From Streptomyces sp. ISL-100 (GTDB lineage: Bacteria > Actinomycetota > Actinomycetes > Streptomycetales > Streptomycetaceae), in NCBI RefSeq assembly GCF_018614615.1, contig NZ_JAGGOK010000111.1:18166-82165 (forward strand): a stretch of 64,000 bases of DNA, written 5' to 3'. Each line of letters starts with the position of its first letter. The first letter of the stretch is position 1. Under the pieces are notes generated by a model, which saw only the letters and a list, made by a program, of their open reading frames with translations, did no database searches and was not told where the DNA came from. A program made the position numbers and the translations under genes. Shown in pieces: positions 18,308-27,485 of this stretch.

Positions 18308-18390
18308 GGGGCGTCTCCTCGGGTGCCGAACACCGGGGCGCCGTGTTTCGTTTGGGGTGGTTGCGTTCGACACCCTGCGGGGAGCGCCCC
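18308..18390 (+). repeat. 83-bp dispersed foldback element, copy A
   Basis: Shares long exact blocks (GTCTCCTCGGGTGCCGAAC; GGTTGCGTTCGACACCCTG; CGGGGAGC) with an equally long copy at 63911-63993 in the opposite orientation. The ends are imperfectly complementary, so it can fold on itself. Located between the laccase and whiB-like genes. Confidence 0.75.
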
Positions 18391-18471
18391 GGCACGACCC
18401 CTCCTGCGGGAGCGGGCAATGGGGCCACCCGCCGCTCGACCCGGCAATCCGGAGTTCGTGTGGCCGGCGGT

Positions 18472-18500
18472 GTTGATCGGACGTTGATCGGACGTTGATC
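18472..18500. repeat. 11-bp tandem repeats upstream of the WhiB-family gene
   Basis: GTTGATCGGAC occurs twice in tandem, followed by a partial third unit (GTTGATC), ending 22 bases before the ATG. The spacing of one helical turn suggests a protein-binding array in the promoter. Confidence 0.5.
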
Positions 18501-18522
18501 CCCGCGGGGCAGCGTGTGCGGC

Positions 18523-18768
18523 ATGCCGATCAACATCACTACCGAACGCGAACTCTCCTGGCAGGAGACAGCACTGTGCGCCCAGGCCGGGCCCGAGTTC
18601 TTCTTCCCGGCCCCCGGCAGCTCCACCCGCGAGGCCAAGCAGCTCTGCGGCGCCTGCGAAGGGCGGGTGGCGTGCCTGGAGTACGCGCTCACCAACGACG
18701 AGCGGTTCGGCGTCTGGGGTGGACTTTCCGAGAAGGAGAGACTGCGCCTCAGGCGCGGCACCCGCTGA
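18523..18768 (+). CDS. WhiB-family (Wbl) iron-sulfur regulator
   Basis: 81 aa from ATG 18523 (a GTG at 18514 would add three residues). The four iron-sulfur cysteines are in ALCAQAG, QLCGACEGRVACLEYA (C-x2-C-x5-C after the first). The signature GVWGGLSEKERLRLRR gives the turn and basic tail. Wbl proteins are actinobacterial 4Fe-4S regulators that act with the principal sigma factor. The short form without extensions resembles the WblA/WblE-like class; I cannot assign a specific member. Confidence 0.92.
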   Translation: MPINITTERELSWQETALCAQAGPEFFFPAPGSSTREAKQLCGACEGRVACLEYALTNDERFGVWGGLSEKERLRLRRGTR

Positions 18769-18852
18769 CGGGCGCATGCCCACTGGCACGGCGGCCTGGA
18801 GCCGTCCATGCTGAGGTCCCCGCACCGTCAGCGAATCGGCCAGGGAGACGTG

Positions 18853-20460
18853 TTGACCAGCAGGCAGGCAACGACCGAGTACGACTACGTCATCGTCGGA
18901 GCCGGGTCGGCGGGCTGTGTGCTTGCCGCCCGCCTCTCCGAGGACCCCACGGTGCGCGTCGCGATCGTCGAGTCGGGCGGCAAGGACCGTAAGACCGAGA
19001 TACGGATGCCCGCGGCCTTCCCCAAGCTCTTCAAGACGCCGTACGACTGGGACTTCAGCACCGCCAAGCAGACCGAGCTCGGCGGCCGCGAGCTGTACTG
19101 GCCGCGCGGCCACATGCTGGGCGGCTGTTCGTCGATCAACGGCATGATGTGGGTACGCGGCCACCGTGACGACTACGACGCGTGGGGCGAGGCGGCCGGG
19201 TCCGAGTGGTCGCACGACGCGATCGTGCCTTACTTCCGGCGGGCGGAAGGGTGGACCGGTGGCGCGCCCGACGGTTCGGGCCGGCCGTCGGTGTACGGAA
19301 CCGAGGGGCCGCTGTCCATATCGCCACCGCGCGACCCGAATGTGACCACGGCCGCCTTCCTGGCAGCCTGCCGGAGCGCCGGTCTCACGGAGCTGGCGGA
19401 ACTGAACGTCCCGGATCCCAGCGGCTTCTCCCTGACCCCGGTCAACCAGCGGGCCGGCCGGCGCTGGAGTACGGCCGACGGTTACCTGAAGCCGGCCGCG
19501 CGCCGCCCGAATCTCGACGTCATCACCGACGTCCGGGTGCGGCGGCTGGCTTTCGAAGGCACGCGTGTGACGGGGGTGGTGGCGGACGCGGGGAACGTGC
19601 TGCGCGCCCGCCGAGAGGTGATCCTCAGCGCGGGTGCCATCGGCTCCCCGCAGCTGCTGATGCTCTCCGGCATCGGAGACCCGGAGCATCTGCGGGAGAC
19701 CGGAGTGGAGCTGCGGGCGGCCTCGCCCGACGTGGGCCGGCATCTTCAGGACCACCTGTCCACGGCGGTGGCGATGCGCTGCCCCCTGCCGGTCACGCTG
19801 ACCGGCGCGGACACGCTCAGGAACGTGGGCCGCTTCCTGGTTTCCGGGCGCGGACCGCTCACCTCGAACGTCGGAGAGGCCGTCGCCTTTGTCCGCAGTA
19901 CGCCGGAACTGGCCGCGCCCGACATCGAGTTGATCTACGCTCCGGTGCCGTTCGTCCAGCACGGCCTTACGCCGCCGACCGAGCACGGTGTCACCATCGG
20001 CGTGATCCTCCTCCAGCCTGCGAGCGAGGGCCGCATCACTCTGACCGACGACCAGGCGACTTCGGCGCCCCGCATCGACCCCGGCTATCTGACGGACGCT
20101 TCCGACCTGCGCCGGCTGACAGCGGGCGTGCGCCAGGCCGAAGCCCTCTTCGCGGACAGCGCGTTCGCCCCGTACACGGCGGGCCCGATGGCGCCGTACC
20201 CGGGGATCGTCGACGACGAGGCCCTGGCCCAGGCGGTCCGGGACTCCTGCGAAACGCTCTACCACCCCGTCGGCACCTGCCGGATGGGCACCGACGACGC
20301 GTCAGTGACGGATCCCAGGCTGCGCGTGAGGGGCGTGGAAGGCCTGCGGGTGGTGGACGCCTCGGTGATGCCCCGGATCACGCGGGGACACACGCAGGCC
20401 CCCACGGTGGCCATCGCCGAGAAGGCGGCGGAACTGATCCGTGAGGACGCGCGCGTGTGA
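18853..20460 (+). CDS. GMC-family FAD oxidoreductase (choline dehydrogenase-like)
   Basis: About 535 aa. The TTG at 18853 is favoured because AGGGAG lies 5 bases upstream; GTG 18850 and ATG 18808 are alternatives. GMC features in order: YVIVGAGSAGCVLAARLSED at the N-terminus, the GGCSSINGMMWVRGH block, the ILSAGAIGSPQLLMLSGIG signature, and the C-terminal YHPVGTCRMG and HTQAPTVAIAEKAA. It would oxidise a primary alcohol. Whether choline or another alcohol is used cannot be told, and no betaine-aldehyde dehydrogenase adjoins it. Convergent with the chitosanase gene. Confidence 0.88.
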   Translation: MTSRQATTEYDYVIVGAGSAGCVLAARLSEDPTVRVAIVESGGKDRKTEIRMPAAFPKLFKTPYDWDFSTAKQTELGGRELYWPRGHMLGGCSSINGMMWVRGHRDDYDAWGEAAGSEWSHDAIVPYFRRAEGWTGGAPDGSGRPSVYGTEGPLSISPPRDPNVTTAAFLAACRSAGLTELAELNVPDPSGFSLTPVNQRAGRRWSTADGYLKPAARRPNLDVITDVRVRRLAFEGTRVTGVVADAGNVLRARREVILSAGAIGSPQLLMLSGIGDPEHLRETGVELRAASPDVGRHLQDHLSTAVAMRCPLPVTLTGADTLRNVGRFLVSGRGPLTSNVGEAVAFVRSTPELAAPDIELIYAPVPFVQHGLTPPTEHGVTIGVILLQPASEGRITLTDDQATSAPRIDPGYLTDASDLRRLTAGVRQAEALFADSAFAPYTAGPMAPYPGIVDDEALAQAVRDSCETLYHPVGTCRMGTDDASVTDPRLRVRGVEGLRVVDASVMPRITRGHTQAPTVAIAEKAAELIREDARV

Positions 20461-20481
20461 CGTCGTCGCCGGCGCTCCGGT

Positions 20482-21417
20482 TCAGGAAGCCGGGATGCGG
20501 AAGGTCTCGCCGTACATCTGCCACACCAGCGGCGTCTTGAGGTCCAGGTTGCCGCTGCGCAGGAACACGCGCTGTGCGGTGTCGATGCGCGAGGTGTCCT
20601 TGTGCGCCTTCTTCACCTTCATCACCGCACGTCCGGCGTCCAGGAACGCGTTCAGGTACGCCTGCTCCTTTCCGCCCTCGGCGACCGTCTTCGCGGACTT
20701 CATCGCCGCCTCGCGGATGCCGTAGAAGCCCTTGGGATCGATACCGGGGCCGTGCAGCACCATCGCGTCGTAGTAGATGAACTGGCCGAGCGTGCCGAGG
20801 CCGTCCATCTTCGCGATGCGGACGGCCGGCTCGAAGTAGATCCGGTCCCTCGTCTCGTCCTGTGCCTTGCGGAAAGCCGGGCTCTCGGCGGCCTTCGCCC
20901 ACGCCGCCCGGAAACCGGGGTCCAGGCCTTCGTGCGACGCCGTGCCGTCGACCTCGCGGAGAGCGGGCAGGTACCCGGCGAGCGGGTTGTCCGGGTGGTC
21001 CTTCGTGTAGCCCTCGACGAGCTGGAGCATGTCGTTGGTGCCGGAACAGAAGCCGATGACACCGGCGGTGTAGCCGCAGCCGTCGCCGATGTCCTCGATG
21101 GAGCCGTACTGTCCGCGCCAGTTCAGGGTGGAGTTCTCGGCGCTCGCCACGATCTGCGAGGCGATCTCCTTCATTTCGGGAGCCGCGAGGCCGGGCGGCA
21201 TCTTGGCTATCCGCTCGTCGAGTTCCTTGTGCTCTCGTTTCTCCTGATCTGTCCGCGGCTCCCGCTGCTTCGGCTGGTACGCCGGCCGGTCCGCGGTCAG
21301 GTCCTGACCCTCGGCGGGGGCGTCCGAAACAAGAACGTCCGAACCGCCGCCGAAGATGATGGAGGCGGCGATGGCGAGCGGTGCGCCAACGAGCGCGAGA
21401 CGGGTCAGTGGTTTCAC
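20482..21417 (-). CDS. secreted GH46 chitosanase
   Basis: 311 aa from GTG 21417 with a signal peptide (LTRLALVGAPLAIAASIIFGG). The mature N-terminal linker is charged. The GH46 core carries the catalytic Glu in IVASAENSTLNW and the catalytic Asp in IEDIGDGCGYTAGVIGF, the family signature. It hydrolyses chitosan to oligosaccharides outside the cell. The linker of about 60 residues between signal and catalytic domain is longer than in the classic Streptomyces enzyme. Convergent with the GMC gene. Confidence 0.9.
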   Translation of the reverse strand: MKPLTRLALVGAPLAIAASIIFGGGSDVLVSDAPAEGQDLTADRPAYQPKQREPRTDQEKREHKELDERIAKMPPGLAAPEMKEIASQIVASAENSTLNWRGQYGSIEDIGDGCGYTAGVIGFCSGTNDMLQLVEGYTKDHPDNPLAGYLPALREVDGTASHEGLDPGFRAAWAKAAESPAFRKAQDETRDRIYFEPAVRIAKMDGLGTLGQFIYYDAMVLHGPGIDPKGFYGIREAAMKSAKTVAEGGKEQAYLNAFLDAGRAVMKVKKAHKDTSRIDTAQRVFLRSGNLDLKTPLVWQMYGETFRIPAS

Positions 21418-22453
21418 GCCGCACAGCGTACGGGGCACATGTTCGAGTGGTACGCGGCGCTCCCCTCGAAACTCAGTGGGGGCGGCCGTCCCCGCCAGGG
21501 ACAATCTCCCCATGGTTCATCCTCCGCAGCGCCAGGCCGACCGACTGCTCGACGCGCTTGACCCGCTGCCGTACCCGCTGCGCATGCGCCAACTGGCCGG
21601 TCGGGCAAGGCAGCTGGCTGCCGAAGGTACGCTCCGGCCGGTCCTGGAGGAGCTCGACGGGCGCGGGCCGTACGAGCGGGGGATCGCCGCCGTCGCGGCC
21701 GCCGTCGGACGTGACGCCGACTGGGTCGCCGCACGGCTGGCAGACCCGGACGACTTTGTACGCGGCCAGGCCCTGCGGGTGGCGGGCAGGCTCGGCGTAC
21801 CCGACGCGGCGTACGAGGCGGCGCTGGACGACGCGCCCGCCGCCGTACGCCACCAGCTAGTGCGCGCGATGGTCAGGGACGGCCGGACCGCCCTCGCGGA
21901 ACGCATGGTCGATGCCGTACGCGACACCTGGGGCGACGCCGAGGCCGTGCGGCTGTTGCCGATCTGCGGCCACGAGACGGTGGCACGGCTGCTGCCCGCC
22001 CTGTTCCACGCCGTACACAGCTGGAAGGCGCTCGGCGCCCGCCACCCCGCCCTGGTGCTCGACGCCGCCGAAGGCGAGCTCGCCGCGCTGCCCGAGGCCC
22101 TGCGTGACGGCTGGTGGCAGCGGAACGCCCACGCGGTGGCGTCCGCGCTGGACGCCGAACCGCTGCGCGTGCTCGGACTCCTCGGCCGGTACGCACCCAC
22201 CGCGCTGCCTCTCGCGCTGCGCGGCCGCCTCGGCGCCCTGGCCGCCGCGGACCCCGCGGGTGTGGTGCGGCTGCTCCTCGGGCCAGGGGGATACGCGATC
22301 CGCCGCAGCGGGGCCCTGCGCCGCAGTGTTCTCTGCCGCCTCGCACGGAACGCCCCACAGCAGGTGGTGGTCGAGCTCGGGCGGGCCATGGGGCAGTACA
22401 CCCGCGACGTCGCCCGGCTCGCCATGGCTCTGCCCCCGGCGGAGCGAGGGCCC

Positions 22454-22458
22454 TTCTG
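22454..22458. repeat. target-site duplication, left copy (TTCTG)
   Basis: TTCTG immediately precedes the left transposon end and recurs at 29660-29664 just past the right end. Five-base duplications are the rule for Tn3-family elements. Confidence 0.95.
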
Positions 22459-22507
22459 GGGGTCCAGCCCAGGTAAGCCCAAAACACGCACCGAGATGAT
22501 CTTGAAG
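22459..22507 (+). repeat. left terminal inverted repeat (49 bp)
   Basis: Starts GGGGTCC and ends ATGATCTTGAAG. It matches the reverse complement of 29611-29659 at 48 of 49 positions. Longer than the 38 bp of Tn3 itself. Confidence 0.95.
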
Positions 22508-22681
22508 CCCTGACCGGCTCTCCTGACCCTCTGGGGCGAGCATTCAATATCACCGGATGGCGCTGCTGTCCCGGGTATGGACCTTTCAGTCTGCTGTGGA
22601 TCATCTGGTCAGGACGATGCCCCTGTGGGCCATGTGGCGCCCGCGTTCGTTGTTGGCATCGGGCTTTGTGGGGCTTTCGGG

Positions 22682-25600
22682 ATGACGTCGATCGAGCGGA
22701 CCGCGTATCCGCGTTTCAAGCGGCTGATCACCGCGCGTGAGCTGCACCTGTTCTTCTCGCCGAGCCGCGAGGAGGTGGAGTGGGCGGCAGGACAGACAGA
22801 CTCGGACGGGCATCAGCTCGCGTTGCTGTTGGCGCTGAAGTCCTATCAGCGGATGGGGTGTTTCCCGAAGCTGGTGGAGATCCCGGACATGGTGGTGGAC
22901 TTTGTGCGGCGGGCGGTGGAGCTGCCGGAGGGAACGCTGCCGGGGTACGCGTCGGAGCGTACGGCGGCCCAGCACCGGACGTGGGTGCGCCGGCGGACGG
23001 GTGTGCACTACGACAAGGCGAAGGCCCGGAAGATCGCCGAGGCGACGATCCGGGTGGAGGCAGCGGCGAAGAACAATCCGGCGGACCTGATCAACATCGC
23101 GCTGGAGAAGCTGGTCGAGGCCGGGCTGGAGCTGCTGGCGTTCTCCACGCTGGACGCGATGGCCTCGAAGGTCCGCGGGGAGGTGAACACGGCGATCTGC
23201 GGTGGCATCCACGACCGGATGAGCGAGCCGGAACGGGCGGCTGCGCTGCGGTTGCTGAACGTCAAGGGGTTGGACGGCAAGACGTCCTACAACCGGCTCA
23301 AGCTGGCGGCCCAGCGCCCGAGCTGGTCGAACTTCCGCAGGCAGAAGGACCACCTCCAGTGGGTTGACGAGCTCGGTGATACCGGGGTGTGGCTGGAGGG
23401 TGTTGCCTCGGGGAAGATCACCGACTTCGCCGGGGAAGCGGACGCCGCCGACGCGGCGGTGCTGCGCGACTACACCCTGGTCAAGCGGACCGCGCTGATC
23501 GCGTGCCTGGCGCACAAGGCGCGGATGCGGGCCCGCGACGACCTGACCACGATGTTCTGCAAGCGCCTCGCGGGCAAGGTGAAGAAGGCCAAGGACGAGC
23601 TGGAGGACATCCGCAAGCACCAGCAGGCCATCGTCGAGGCGCTGGTGGGCAACTACCGTGCCCTGCTCCAGCAGGTCGATGAAACCGGCCCCGCCCAGTC
23701 CGCTCAGGTCAAGGCCGCGCGGATGACCGCCGAGGCGGTCAGCGCCCTCACAGACCTGGACGAGGACGCGGATGCGGCGGAGGTGGTGCGGCGCCTCGGC
23801 GGAAAGGTCTCGCCCGCGCTCCTCGCGCTGGTCGGTGGGTTGCGGGTGCAGGCCGGCGGACTGGGTGCGGTGACGCGGGCGGTGGACTCCTTCGGCGGGT
23901 TCGCCGAGCAGTACGCGCAGATCGAGAAAGTCTCCGCCCACCACGGCGACAACTGGGAGATCCTGCTGTACGGGCAGATCGGCCGGGACCGGGCGACGAT
24001 GTTCGAGCTGACCGACGTGCTGGAGCTGACCGCCACGAGCGAGGACGAGCGGGTGCTGGCCGCGCTCGCACACGCCAAGCGGCACCAGAGCGCCCGCGGC
24101 GACTACATCCCCGCCCTTGATGAACAGGGCCGACGGGTGGATGTCTCCTTCGCCACCCAGAACTGGCGGAAGGCCATTACGGACAGGAGCCGGCCGGGCC
24201 AGTTCGTGCGCCGCCACTTCGAGGCGATGGTCTTCTGCAATCTCGCCGAGGAACTGCGGACCGGCGACGTCGCGGTGGAAGGGTCGGAGGAGTACGCGGA
24301 CTGGAGCAAGAAGCTGCTGCCGTGGGAGGCGGTGGAGGAGAAGCTGGACGACTACCTGGTCGAGGTGGGGCTGAAGGAGGCCGGGGACGACACGCCGTTC
24401 GACGCTGCCGTGTTCGTCGCGCAGCTGAAGGACAAGCTCACCGCCGCTGCGGCTGCGGCGGATGCCGGGTATCCGGACAACGAGGACTTGTTCATCGATC
24501 CCAGTACGGGTGTCCCGTCGCTCAAGCGGCGGCGGGCGGAGGGTCAGCGGGCCTCGGCGGAGAAGCTGGAGCAGGAGATCAAGGCACGGCTGCCGGAACG
24601 CTCGCTGCTGGGCATCCTGGCCCGTACCGCGTTCTGGATCGAGTGGTGGCGCCGTTTCGGCCCGGCCTCGGGGAGTGATCCGAAGCTGACCGATCCGTTC
24701 GGCAGGTACGTGATCACCACGTTCGTGAAGGGCACCAACATGGGCCCGACCGAAGCCGCCCGCCACATCCCCGGGGTGACCGCTCATGAGCTGTCGCTGG
24801 CGGCGAACCGGCACTTCAACATCGCCAAGCTGAACGAGGCGATCACGGACGTGGTGAACGCGCACGCCCGCCTGGACATGTCGCGGGCCTGGGGCGATGG
24901 GACCACCGCGGCGGCCGACGGCACCCACATGGACACCTACCTCAACAACCTCCTGGCGGAGACGTCTATCCGGTACGGACTGCCGGGCGGCATCGCCTAC
25001 CATCACATTTCCGACACCTATATTGCGCTGTTCACGCATTTCATTCCGTGCGGGGTGTGGGAGGCGGTCTACATCATCGAGGGGCTGCTGAAGAACGCCT
25101 CGGAGATTAAGCCGACCACGATTCACGCGGATACGCAGGGCCAGAGCTTCCCGGTGTTCAGTTTGGCGCATTTGCTGGGCTTTGAGCTGATGCCCAGGAT
25201 TCGGAACTGGAAGGACCTGAACTTCTACCGGCCCACCCGCAGTGTGGAGTACCAGCATATCGACGCGCTGTTCGGCGAGGCGGGCAAGAACGTCATCAAC
25301 TGGGACACCATCGCCTATCACTTCAAGGATCTGATGCGGGTGGCGATCTCCGTGCGGGAGGGTGCCGTCTCCTCCACGCTGCTGCTGCGTCGCCTGCGTT
25401 CGGGCTCCCGGAAGAACGCCACCTACACGGCGTTCCGTGAGGTCGGACGTGTGATCCGTACCGTCCAGCTGCTGAAGTATCTCTCGGACCCGTCCATGCG
25501 CCGGCGGGTGACGGCGGCGACGAACAAGGTCGAGGCGTACAACGGGTTCTCTGAGTGGCTGCATTTCGGCAACCGCGGCGTCATCGCCGACAATGATCCG

Positions 25601-25879
25601 GTCGAGCAGGAGAAGGCGATGAAGTTCAATTCCCTGCTCACGAACGCCGTGATTTTCCACAACACGCTGGATATCGCCGAGATCGTGCGCGAACTCCAGG
25701 CGGAAGGGTGGCCAATCGAGCCTGAAGACCTCGCGGAGATCTCCCCCTACCTGACCGAGCACATCATGCGGTTCGGCGAGTACTCCACTCACGAACTGGG
25801 CATCGTCCCCGACGCGTATGAACCGAAACTGGACGTGGACTTCACCAAACTGCGCGACGACTTCGACGAAGCCGCCTGA
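22682..25879 (+). CDS. tnpA: Tn3-family transposase
   Basis: 1,065 aa from ATG 22682. The N-terminal DUF4158-like DNA-binding region begins MTSIERTAYPRFKR. The C-terminal Tn3 DDE catalytic domain carries the Asp in ADGTHMDTY (about 744), the Asp in HADTQGQSF (about 813) and the Glu in NKVEAYNGFSEWLHFG (about 950), followed by ILTNAV-like helices. Length is typical of the family (about 1,000). It cuts the 3' ends of the 49-bp repeats during replicative transposition. It reads inward from the left end, leaving 174 bases for its promoter next to the repeat. No interruption is visible, so it should be active. Confidence 0.95.
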   Translation: MTSIERTAYPRFKRLITARELHLFFSPSREEVEWAAGQTDSDGHQLALLLALKSYQRMGCFPKLVEIPDMVVDFVRRAVELPEGTLPGYASERTAAQHRTWVRRRTGVHYDKAKARKIAEATIRVEAAAKNNPADLINIALEKLVEAGLELLAFSTLDAMASKVRGEVNTAICGGIHDRMSEPERAAALRLLNVKGLDGKTSYNRLKLAAQRPSWSNFRRQKDHLQWVDELGDTGVWLEGVASGKITDFAGEADAADAAVLRDYTLVKRTALIACLAHKARMRARDDLTTMFCKRLAGKVKKAKDELEDIRKHQQAIVEALVGNYRALLQQVDETGPAQSAQVKAARMTAEAVSALTDLDEDADAAEVVRRLGGKVSPALLALVGGLRVQAGGLGAVTRAVDSFGGFAEQYAQIEKVSAHHGDNWEILLYGQIGRDRATMFELTDVLELTATSEDERVLAALAHAKRHQSARGDYIPALDEQGRRVDVSFATQNWRKAITDRSRPGQFVRRHFEAMVFCNLAEELRTGDVAVEGSEEYADWSKKLLPWEAVEEKLDDYLVEVGLKEAGDDTPFDAAVFVAQLKDKLTAAAAAADAGYPDNEDLFIDPSTGVPSLKRRRAEGQRASAEKLEQEIKARLPERSLLGILARTAFWIEWWRRFGPASGSDPKLTDPFGRYVITTFVKGTNMGPTEAARHIPGVTAHELSLAANRHFNIAKLNEAITDVVNAHARLDMSRAWGDGTTAAADGTHMDTYLNNLLAETSIRYGLPGGIAYHHISDTYIALFTHFIPCGVWEAVYIIEGLLKNASEIKPTTIHADTQGQSFPVFSLAHLLGFELMPRIRNWKDLNFYRPTRSVEYQHIDALFGEAGKNVINWDTIAYHFKDLMRVAISVREGAVSSTLLLRRLRSGSRKNATYTAFREVGRVIRTVQLLKYLSDPSMRRRVTAATNKVEAYNGFSEWLHFGNRGVIADNDPVEQEKAMKFNSLLTNAVIFHNTLDIAEIVRELQAEGWPIEPEDLAEISPYLTEHIMRFGEYSTHELGIVPDAYEPKLDVDFTKLRDDFDEAA

Positions 25880-25922
25880 CCGGGACCCGCACAGCCCGCC
25901 TCACGACACGACATAAAGTCGT

Positions 25923-25943
25923 CCGGCTGGGAAGCCCAGCCGG
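25923..25943 (+). terminator. hairpin terminator after tnpA
   Basis: A 9-bp perfect stem (CCGGCTGGG / CCCAGCCGG) with a 3-nt loop lies 43 bases downstream of the tnpA stop. It separates tnpA from the oppositely oriented cargo. Confidence 0.7.
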
Positions 25944-25994
25944 GCGACCCGTCCGAACTCTGCTCACCACGCGTCATTAATCAGTCACCGGTGA

Positions 25995-26649
25995 TCAGCG
26001 ATCGCGTGGTGTGACGTCCCGTGGCCGTCCGGCGGACGTCGTGTCGCCTTGGTGTGTTCCGAGCCCGTGGGTCAGTAGGACGCTGAGGGGCCATCGAAAG
26101 GCACCCGGATGTGTTGCTCCGAGCACGTGAATCAGTCGGGCGTAGGTCAGGCCGGGGCTGTAGCGCTGGGTCTGGTTGCCCGAGGTGCAGACGATCAGCG
26201 TGTCCTGCGCCGTCAGGCCCAGGCTGGTTCCGGTCTGGGCGTTGAGGCCGGTGGTGGCACAGGCGGTCTGGTCGGTGGCGATGAGTTGTTCGGTGTACTC
26301 CATACGGCCGGGGTGGATGATCGATCCGCCGGTGGTGTCAGCGGTGGTCGCGGCGACGTTGTTGCCGTTGACGCGGGTGATGACAGCGGGATCGTCGGCA
26401 TCCAGACCCACGACGGTGTTGCCGATGACGGACCCGTCCGAACGGTGCCAGGTCCAGGTGAACTTGCCGGTGGAGTTCCCGCCGAGACACGACAGCACCC
26501 CGTTGCCGGAGTAGACGTAGGTTCCGTAGGACAGGCCGGGCACGTCGGAGACGCAGGTACCCACCGTGCCGGTCTCCTGGACCGCGGTCTGATGGGGGTC
26601 AGGTGATCGGCAGCAGGAGTGCGAACGTGCGGAGAGCAGGGGGTGACAT
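25995..26649 (-). pseudogene. frameshifted putative secreted-protein gene (transposon cargo 1)
   Basis: ATG 26649, with a good GAGGA Shine-Dalgarno 8 bases upstream, opens a hydrophobic leader (MSPPALRTFALLLPIT) that meets a stop at 26599-26601. From about 26600 the +1 frame continues open to 25995 as a Gly/Thr/Ser-rich protein with conserved-looking Cys residues (TVGTCVSDVPGLSYG; VLSCLGGNSTGKFTWTW; LIVCTSGNQTQRYS). The pieces look like one exported protein of about 215 aa broken by a one-base indel. A GTG at 26564 could give a leaderless 189-aa product. No family recognised; the short Cys-bracketed beta-rich style resembles other Streptomyces secreted proteins of unknown role. Confidence 0.6.
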
Positions 26650-26850
26650 GGTGTGTTCCTCCGTGATTCGACGGGGGCAGAGGATGGTCGTACGTAGTTC
26701 TGATTCCCGGTGCTGAGTAGCCTTGAGTTCTACGCCGCTGGCGTGGCGTCCAGGGGATGGCGCCGAGCGGGCCAGGGAGAGGAGCTGTCGGGCTTGTGGC
26801 GACCGGCTGAGGCCGGGTTCATGGCCTGACGCCTTGTTCTGTGCGGAGAA

Positions 26851-26879
26851 CGCGCTGCGGCCCAATGAGCCGCAGCGCG
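26851..26879 (-). terminator. hairpin terminator after cargo gene 2
   Basis: An 11-bp perfect stem (CGCGCTGCGGC / GCCGCAGCGCG) with a 7-nt loop sits about 34 bases beyond the stop of the minus-strand gene ending at 26913. Confidence 0.7.
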
Positions 26880-26912
26880 CCATGTGCTTGGCTGACCTGT
26901 CGCTCGTCGGGG

Positions 26913-27485
26913 TCAGTTACCGGCCAGCCCGGTGAAGTCGATGTTCACGGGTCCGGAAGTACTGTCCAGACCCTCCTGGGGATTGGCGCAGTCGAACGGG
27001 GTGGTGGTGGTGCCGACGTATTCTCCTACGACAGTGTCGCCCTGGAACTGTCCGCCGGTGACAGTGCCTCGGATGGCGGTGACGATCTCTCCGCCGGGAC
27101 GGGCGCTGAGGAGGAACTCGCCCTTGACCGTACTGGAGCTGCCGTCGTTGTAGTCGAAGCGGGCTGTTCCTTCGGCCTGGCCGCCGGTGCAGCTGAGTGA
27201 ACCGGAGCCCTGGATGTCGACCTGCGCGTTGGTGATATTCGGGTTGGTCGAAGAGGCGCAGGTCAGGCCGCCTGTTCCGTGCAGGGTCGCGTTCTGCGGC
27301 GTGAACAGCAGGTGAGGGCTGTACTCGAACCGCATGGTGCCGTTGCAGTGCAGGTCCAGGACACCGGCGGAGCTTGCCCGGGGGGAGCCGGCTGGCGCAT
27401 CCACGGCGCCGGACACGCCTACCGACCCGGCCAGCAGCGCAGCGGCGGCCAGCGCGGTCAGGGAAATGCGAGTGGAACGAATCAC
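26913..27485 (-). CDS. putative secreted protein of unknown function (transposon cargo 2)
   Basis: 190 aa from GTG 27485, with GAGGAG upstream. A clear Sec signal (RISLTALAAAALLAGSVGVSG) precedes a mature domain rich in Gly, Thr and Ser. It has four to five Cys (LDLHCNGTMRF, GGLTCASS, GSLSCTGGQ, PFDCANP), likely paired as disulfides, and a predicted beta-rich fold. It has no enzymatic motif that I recognise. Its style matches cargo 1 next to it, so the two may be related or act together on the cell surface. Carried inside an intact Tn3-family element, so transferred with it. Followed by its own hairpin terminator. Confidence 0.75.
   Translation of the reverse strand: MIRSTRISLTALAAAALLAGSVGVSGAVDAPAGSPRASSAGVLDLHCNGTMRFEYSPHLLFTPQNATLHGTGGLTCASSTNPNITNAQVDIQGSGSLSCTGGQAEGTARFDYNDGSSSTVKGEFLLSARPGGEIVTAIRGTVTGGQFQGDTVVGEYVGTTTTPFDCANPQEGLDSTSGPVNIDFTGLAGN

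Larger units (their letters stand above)
21512..22513 (+). pseudogene. 5' part of a HEAT-like repeat gene, cut by a Tn3-family transposon
   Basis: ATG 21512 opens an Ala/Leu/Arg-rich protein of repeated helix pairs (for example ADPDDFVRGQALRVAGRLG and DAPAAVRHQLVRAMVRDG), typical of HEAT/ARM-like scaffolds. The native frame ends at 22458. From 22459 it reads into the transposon's left inverted repeat and stops at 22511-22513, adding 18 foreign codons. The 3' part resumes in frame at 29660. Joining 21512-22458 to 29665-32122 gives one uninterrupted 1,135-codon frame. Function unknown. Confidence 0.9.

Noticed and set aside
22601..25792. A 1,063-codon open frame antisense to tnpA
   Set aside because: It mirrors a well-supported transposase, and high-GC codon bias opens the opposite strand. 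No start signal or recognisable domain.
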